64,000 nucleotides of DNA from Atrina japonica. Lineage: Eukaryota; Mollusca; Bivalvia; Pterioida; Pinnidae. The translations under genes and the position numbers were made by a program. Of the stretch, positions 60,130 through 64,000 are shown one piece after another. The notes beneath the pieces are model-generated. The model did no database searches and had not been told where the DNA came from. It saw only the letters and a list, made by a program, of their open reading frames with translations. The stretch lies in NCBI GenBank assembly GCA_030159075.1, contig BROG01000112.1:891501-955500 (forward strand). The letters run 5' to 3'. Positions within the stretch are counted from its first letter, which is position 1; each line of letters starts with the position of its first letter.

Positions 60130-60580
60130 CAATGAGTCAAACTATTGACTAAGTTCTGAATAATTGTATTACTGAACGCTACTTATAAACATTTTATGAT
60201 TTGAACTTTTATAAATCAGATTTCTTGATGTTTCAAGTACAGTTTTGACCCATTTCTATAAAAAACAACAAAATTTCCTACAAATAATTTGAAGTAAAAA
60301 ATTAACTTTTGTACGAAATCGTCCCATGGTAATTTTTCTTCTCATAAAAAATCAAGTGTTTTAATTTCATGAAAATTAAGTTAATTTTAGCACTAATCAT
60401 TAATTATAATGAGCGTATATATTTCTTAAATGGTTTAGGAGCAGTCATATACACCTTAAAGAACCTCTGAATCTAACAAAGGTATGATTCTGAGTTACTA
60501 TCCATGAGTTGAAGTCATGATGTTTCAAACTTTTGTAGGTGGTCCCTTGAATTTTGACTCATTAAAGTTTTAATGTATTT
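60130..60580. mobile_element. Decayed relative of the 41869-42364 MITE
   Basis: Shares TTTAATTTCA, TTAGCACTAAT-ATTAAT, GGTGGTCCCTTGAA and TTTTGACTC in the same order. In the last SIRT5 intron. Confidence 0.5.
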
Positions 60581-61199
60581 GCTTTTTTTCATCACAATAA
60601 AATTATTTCTTTATTAGAGAGCATCCCACTAACATTTTTCACAATCACAGAGTTCATAGTTCATTTTTGACTCCAATAAGAGATGACTAATATTAAAAAT
60701 ATTCAGATCTTTGAAGTAGCAATTTATGAAAGCAATGATATCAAGAATTTAATATGGAAAATTTATTATCGGGAATTTAATATGGAAAATTTATATTTGC
60801 ATTTTTCCTGAAAATATTTTAAATTCATATATTTCCATAAAATTCTATTTGCACTTCCACAGCAGTAAAAAAATACAGATATCTACCCAAAAGATGAAGT
60901 AGCACTTGTTTCCTCTGTATTAAATTCTGCAACAGGTATACCTCGTCCTGCCACCTGTGGGGCAAACATGGCAGCAGGGTAGACAACTGATGATGTGCCA
61001 ACCTAAAATAATTAAAATGGACACTCATGTTTATCTATGCTTTAATTCAATTACATTAAGGAAATGATACTGATAAAATTCCATTTTGTGAAAATACGTC
61101 TTATCTCCATTAGTGGAACTCTTCATATTAAAGGCACTTTTAGTAGCGTCTTATGGGCAACGTGTAAAGAATATAAAAATTTCATATACCAAATTATAA

Positions 61200-61445
61200 A
61201 TCAATAGAATGTCCAGGACACAGATACAAATCCGGCAAAAATGGACAAACACAGACCTCTGGAAACCAAGAGGTGGGATCAGGTGCCATGGAGGAGTAAG
61301 CATCCCCTTGTCCGACCGGGTCACACACCCGCCGTGAGTCCACAGTCAAAGTCCAATGAAACAAGTGAGGAGTGTATCCTCGTCACAATTGGTACAGACG
61401 TCTCAACAACCGCCAACGAAAAGGCAACTCAACATTTCACTTAGT
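61200..61445 (+). repeat. Dispersed mollusc-type repeat fragment
   Basis: AGGTGGGATCAGGTGCCATG, GGAGTAAGCATCCCCTTGTC and CACACCCGCCGTGAGTCC are words I associate with dispersed bivalve repeats. The 67-codon open frame here has no family signature and is not called as a gene. Confidence 0.4.
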
Positions 61446-62352
61446 GAAAGCAGAGTAGTCGCAAACAAGACTATTATACTGACCGTAAAATTTGCGGAAC
61501 GTTGACATTAAACGCGGTTTTCGATATCCCTGTGTCAATAATTTGTCCCTCAGTGAGTAGTTTACCTCTGTTATATGAAATCTTCATATGTTGTACATAC
61601 ACGCCCTGGGCTATCGGATCATTTGTGAAATATAAACTCCATATGCAGGTGACTGAGGGATATTGCTACTTAAATGTGGAAAATTTACTATGGGAAAGAC
61701 GAAATCGTTTATCGTATAGCTTAGTTGCTAATTTCCTTAAATGCACTTAAACATGGCGGCAAATACAAATTACTGTAGTTTACAATGTGATTTGTTAGGG
61801 TAAATATTGAAGTCCAAAGGAATTCAACATTCCAACAAGAAAAAAGATGAACTTGTTGACCTATGGGAGATTGCTGATGCATTAAATTTGCCCTGTGTAG
61901 AGTGTCTGACACAGTATTTATTTTAAGTCCTTTTTGTCTTACTAAATCAAGCCATTTTTTTTACCTTTGGCAACTGGTAAAATGGAATATCTGTTTTTTT
62001 TCTGCTATCTGAGATGCAGTCTTACTATAAAGCAGTGTTACACAGGTATATATGACATCCATTTCAATCTATCATTTTAGCTACTTTGATTTTATTTACA
62101 CGTTATCGTGTTGTCCCTGTAAATTTGTGAGATCTCGTGAGATTTGAGGTATTTTTGTTCTTTGGGCCAAAAGAAAGGTCAAAGGGCGGTAACCTTCATA
62201 TGGTGGTAATTAGACAGATTAGTGTAAACTTTCACTTTGAAAATATAACCTAGAAATGCAATGCATACATTTTGGCAGGAATTTGATTCTTTTACAATTA
62301 TCAGGAGTATCAAAATTGAAAATTTTATCTTACTGTAGTTTCATTTTTTGTA

Positions 62353-62443
62353 TTAACTCATTCACCCCTTGAGACACATTTGGACTGGTCTAAGTCATTG
62401 ATTAACAGCAGAGTCCATTGTTTTTCAGGGGTTGATGAGTTAA
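62353..62443. mobile_element. 91 bp TTAA-ended MITE
   Basis: Complete copy, TTAACTCATTCACCCCTTGA ... CAGGGGTTGATGAGTTAA, in the opposite orientation to 62843. Its end lies 37 bases from a SIRT5 exon (62480). Confidence 0.7.
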
Positions 62444-62842
62444 AGATGGTTGCTAAGGAACTAGGCATCATTTACTTACAACAAGACATAAGTCACATGA
62501 CTCTAATTTTTCTATGCTGCCTCAAGGTTCCTTGGATCCAGTGTTTCTCCGAACCAAACAACATGTGGCCTCAATAATCCTCCACAATTCTCTTTCTTGC
62601 ACCTTCAAAAAATGATTTGTTAAACATTGTATAAATACTAATAAGTCTTGTGACTTCTGTAGTTTTAGACTTATTTTTATTCTCTAAGTATTTTGGATAG
62701 TTTGCAAAACAAAGTGGAGAGAGTGAGAGAGTGTGTGTGTGTGTGTGTTAGTTCCTTACCTGGAAAGATAAGAGGTAGGTATTACTTTACTTTTAGTTGG
62801 AGAAAAAAGATAATCTTTTCTGTGAAATATACAAAGATCACC

Positions 62843-62934
62843 TTAATTCATCAACCCCTGAAAAACAATGGACTCTTCTGTAAAAAGAATGACTTAGACC
62901 AGTCCAAATATGTTTTAAGGGGTAAATGAGTTAG
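62843..62934. mobile_element. 91 bp-type MITE
   Basis: TTAATTCATCAACCCCTGAA ... GGGGTAAATGAGTTAG; the final TTAA is changed to TTAG. In a SIRT5 intron. Confidence 0.65.
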
Positions 62935-63239
62935 TTAGGAAGTAAGTTACTGTTAAGAAAGAGAGATAACCTTATCTGTTAATCAAGATAAGGAATAACC
63001 TTATCTAGGAAGTAAGATAGAATATTAAAGATACATTTACCTGGAAGGTTTTCAATGGTATTCATTGCATCTTCTGCAGCAGGGATCAGGGGCCCTAAAA
63101 AAGAGGAAAAAACAATTTTTCTTTAAAAAACATAATGTTGTTTCAATATTTAATAACAACAATATTGATGTAAAAGCTTAAATAATGTAAAATCCAAATA
63201 AGATGCTTTGAGTCATACCCTACACCTGGTTCACTGGTC

Positions 63240-63420
63240 TAAAGATGACACCCTTAGCGATGGCTTGGTCAAATAGAGCATTCACCTTACAGCTGGGGGC
63301 CCCAGGTTTGAATCCCGGTACTGGATAATACCTGGTACTCTTTTTAAGAATAGTAGAAAAAATTCCATTGTCAGGGACTTCTGATAAAAAATTAATGTAA
63401 CGGACCTTTCCGACCCGGGC
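63240..63420 (+). mobile_element. tRNA-derived SINE
   Basis: GGCTTGGTCAAATAGAGC (box A like) and AGGTTTGAATCCCGGTAC (box B) with a non-tRNA body. In a SIRT5 intron. Confidence 0.5.
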
Positions 63421-63875
63421 ATGGGACTATAAAGCGTAACTAAAGTCTAAAAGATTACTTAATTGAGTAATCCTGAAATCCAATTGGCTGGGCAAGCTAA
63501 CCAGTATGTGAGAATATGCCCCATGACCTTGAAACGAGATCCCAATTGTTTTGGCAGGTGTGACATAAGTCCATAGGACAAGTTCAAATTTGTGGCACTT
63601 CACCTGTAGCCCGATGACATCTCAATATAAGTGAAATATCCATGACGGGATGTAAACAACAAACAAACAAACCTGTGTTTGAATTGATATAAAGAACTAA
63701 AATGTAACAGATTATAATGCCCTTTGTCTCTTAAGGCTTCACAGATTGGGCTGTCTCTGTTTTCCTTGACTTCATGGCATTTAGTACATCTTGTCTTGAA
63801 TAAACTTCCTGTGAAATAGATCAGACTCAAGTTATAATTTGTAAAGAAAATGCAACAATTATTGATAATCTTAAA

Positions 63876-64000
63876 CAGGTAAAGAGATACAACCTCTGAT
63901 AGGTACAGAGATACTATCTCTGACAGGTAAAAACTACTTTGACCAGTAAAGAGATACTACCACTGACGTAAAGAGATACTACCTCTGAGAGGTTAAGAGA
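63876..64000. repeat. ~27-30 bp tandem repeat at the right edge
   Basis: At least four copies of a unit like GTAAAGAGATACTACCTCTG, continuing out of the window within a SIRT5 intron. Confidence 0.7.

Larger units (their letters stand above)
59966..63808 (-). pseudogene. SIRT5: SIRT5 (NAD-dependent lysine deacylase), 3' half, with lesions
   Basis: Sirtuin 5 removes succinyl, malonyl and glutaryl groups from lysines, mainly in mitochondria. Visible exons in transcript order: 63808 to ~63722 ([20 protein letters not shown], first Zn Cys pair), 63094-63041 (AEDAMNTIENLP), 62602-62480 ([19 protein letters not shown], second Cys pair, then CDLCLV), 61002-60887 ([23 protein letters not shown]-site region), 60038-59966 (FHFQGPAGTFVPEALPPHED, stop). 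Family and order are unmistakable; the N-terminal half including the catalytic His lies beyond the right edge. Lesions: the first exon is not followed by GT (AAAG then GGCATT); the 54 nt exon and the next disagree by one base in phase; and exon 62602-62480 needs one extra base near 62515 to avoid TAG at 62512-62514 and join LDPRNLE to CDLC. The last two exons are intact. It could be a decaying copy or single-base assembly errors, so the pseudogene type is provisional. Confidence 0.7.

Noticed and set aside
61241..61444. 67-codon plus-strand gene
   Set aside because: The DNA matches words of a dispersed mollusc repeat rather than a conserved protein; no splice or start support.

Overview
The window is animal nuclear DNA: intron-rich genes with GT/AG splice sites, AT-rich sequence, and dense short transposons, SINEs and satellites. 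Protein similarity together with several repeat types I associate with bivalve genomes (ends reading GCTCACCTG...AGGTGAGCTAAAA, tRNA-headed SINEs with a GTGTGGCGTAAAACAC-like tail, many ACATGTA motifs) points to a mollusc, most likely a bivalve. The organism call is inference.

Five protein-coding genes can be read exon by exon. (1) BORA (aurora borealis), minus strand, coding exons from 24019 down to 397, 12 exons closing in one 794-codon frame. (2) MZT1 (MOZART1), plus strand, 32979-37308, 3 exons, 70 aa. (3) A plus-strand gene, 39353-46452, 6 exons, 444 aa, joining an N-terminal YTH-type (PUA-like) RNA-binding domain to a C-terminal RlaP-type nucleotidyltransferase domain. (4) A minus-strand gene, 55765-48813, 6 exons, 335 aa, not recognised by name but resembling axonemal microtubule proteins and carrying an RFX X-box-like site just upstream. 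(5) The 3' half of SIRT5, minus strand, from beyond the right edge down to 59966, with apparent lesions (non-GT donor, phase clash, frameshift with in-frame stop).

BORA and MZT1 are divergent neighbours, as in human. Both serve mitotic spindle and kinase activation: BORA lets Aurora A activate PLK1, and MZT1 is a gamma-tubulin complex adaptor. Gene 3 and gene 4 converge tail to tail around 46.6-48.7 kb.

The space between exons is mostly mobile or repetitive DNA. BORA introns and adjacent DNA hold a series of CAGGG-ended TIR elements with 5-6 bp target duplications (1.6-2.0, 8.9-10.2, 11.4-12.6, 15.4-16.4, 16.8-18.1 kb), a TTAA-flanked 1.2 kb piggyBac-like remnant (12.6-13.8 kb), and a TA-flanked 1.48 kb element (18.9-20.4 kb) inserted in a larger repeat. 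A roughly 91 bp TTAA-ended MITE recurs about eight times. The BORA-MZT1 gap (24-33 kb) holds SINEs, a 5S rRNA-like fragment and an AACGTTGG-rich TIR element. Gene 4 has a roughly 1.6 kb array of a 32 bp unit in intron 4. Further tandem arrays lie at 43.3-43.8, 45.9-46.3 and 56.5-57.2 kb. The best candidate for something undescribed is the YTH-RlaP fusion gene.
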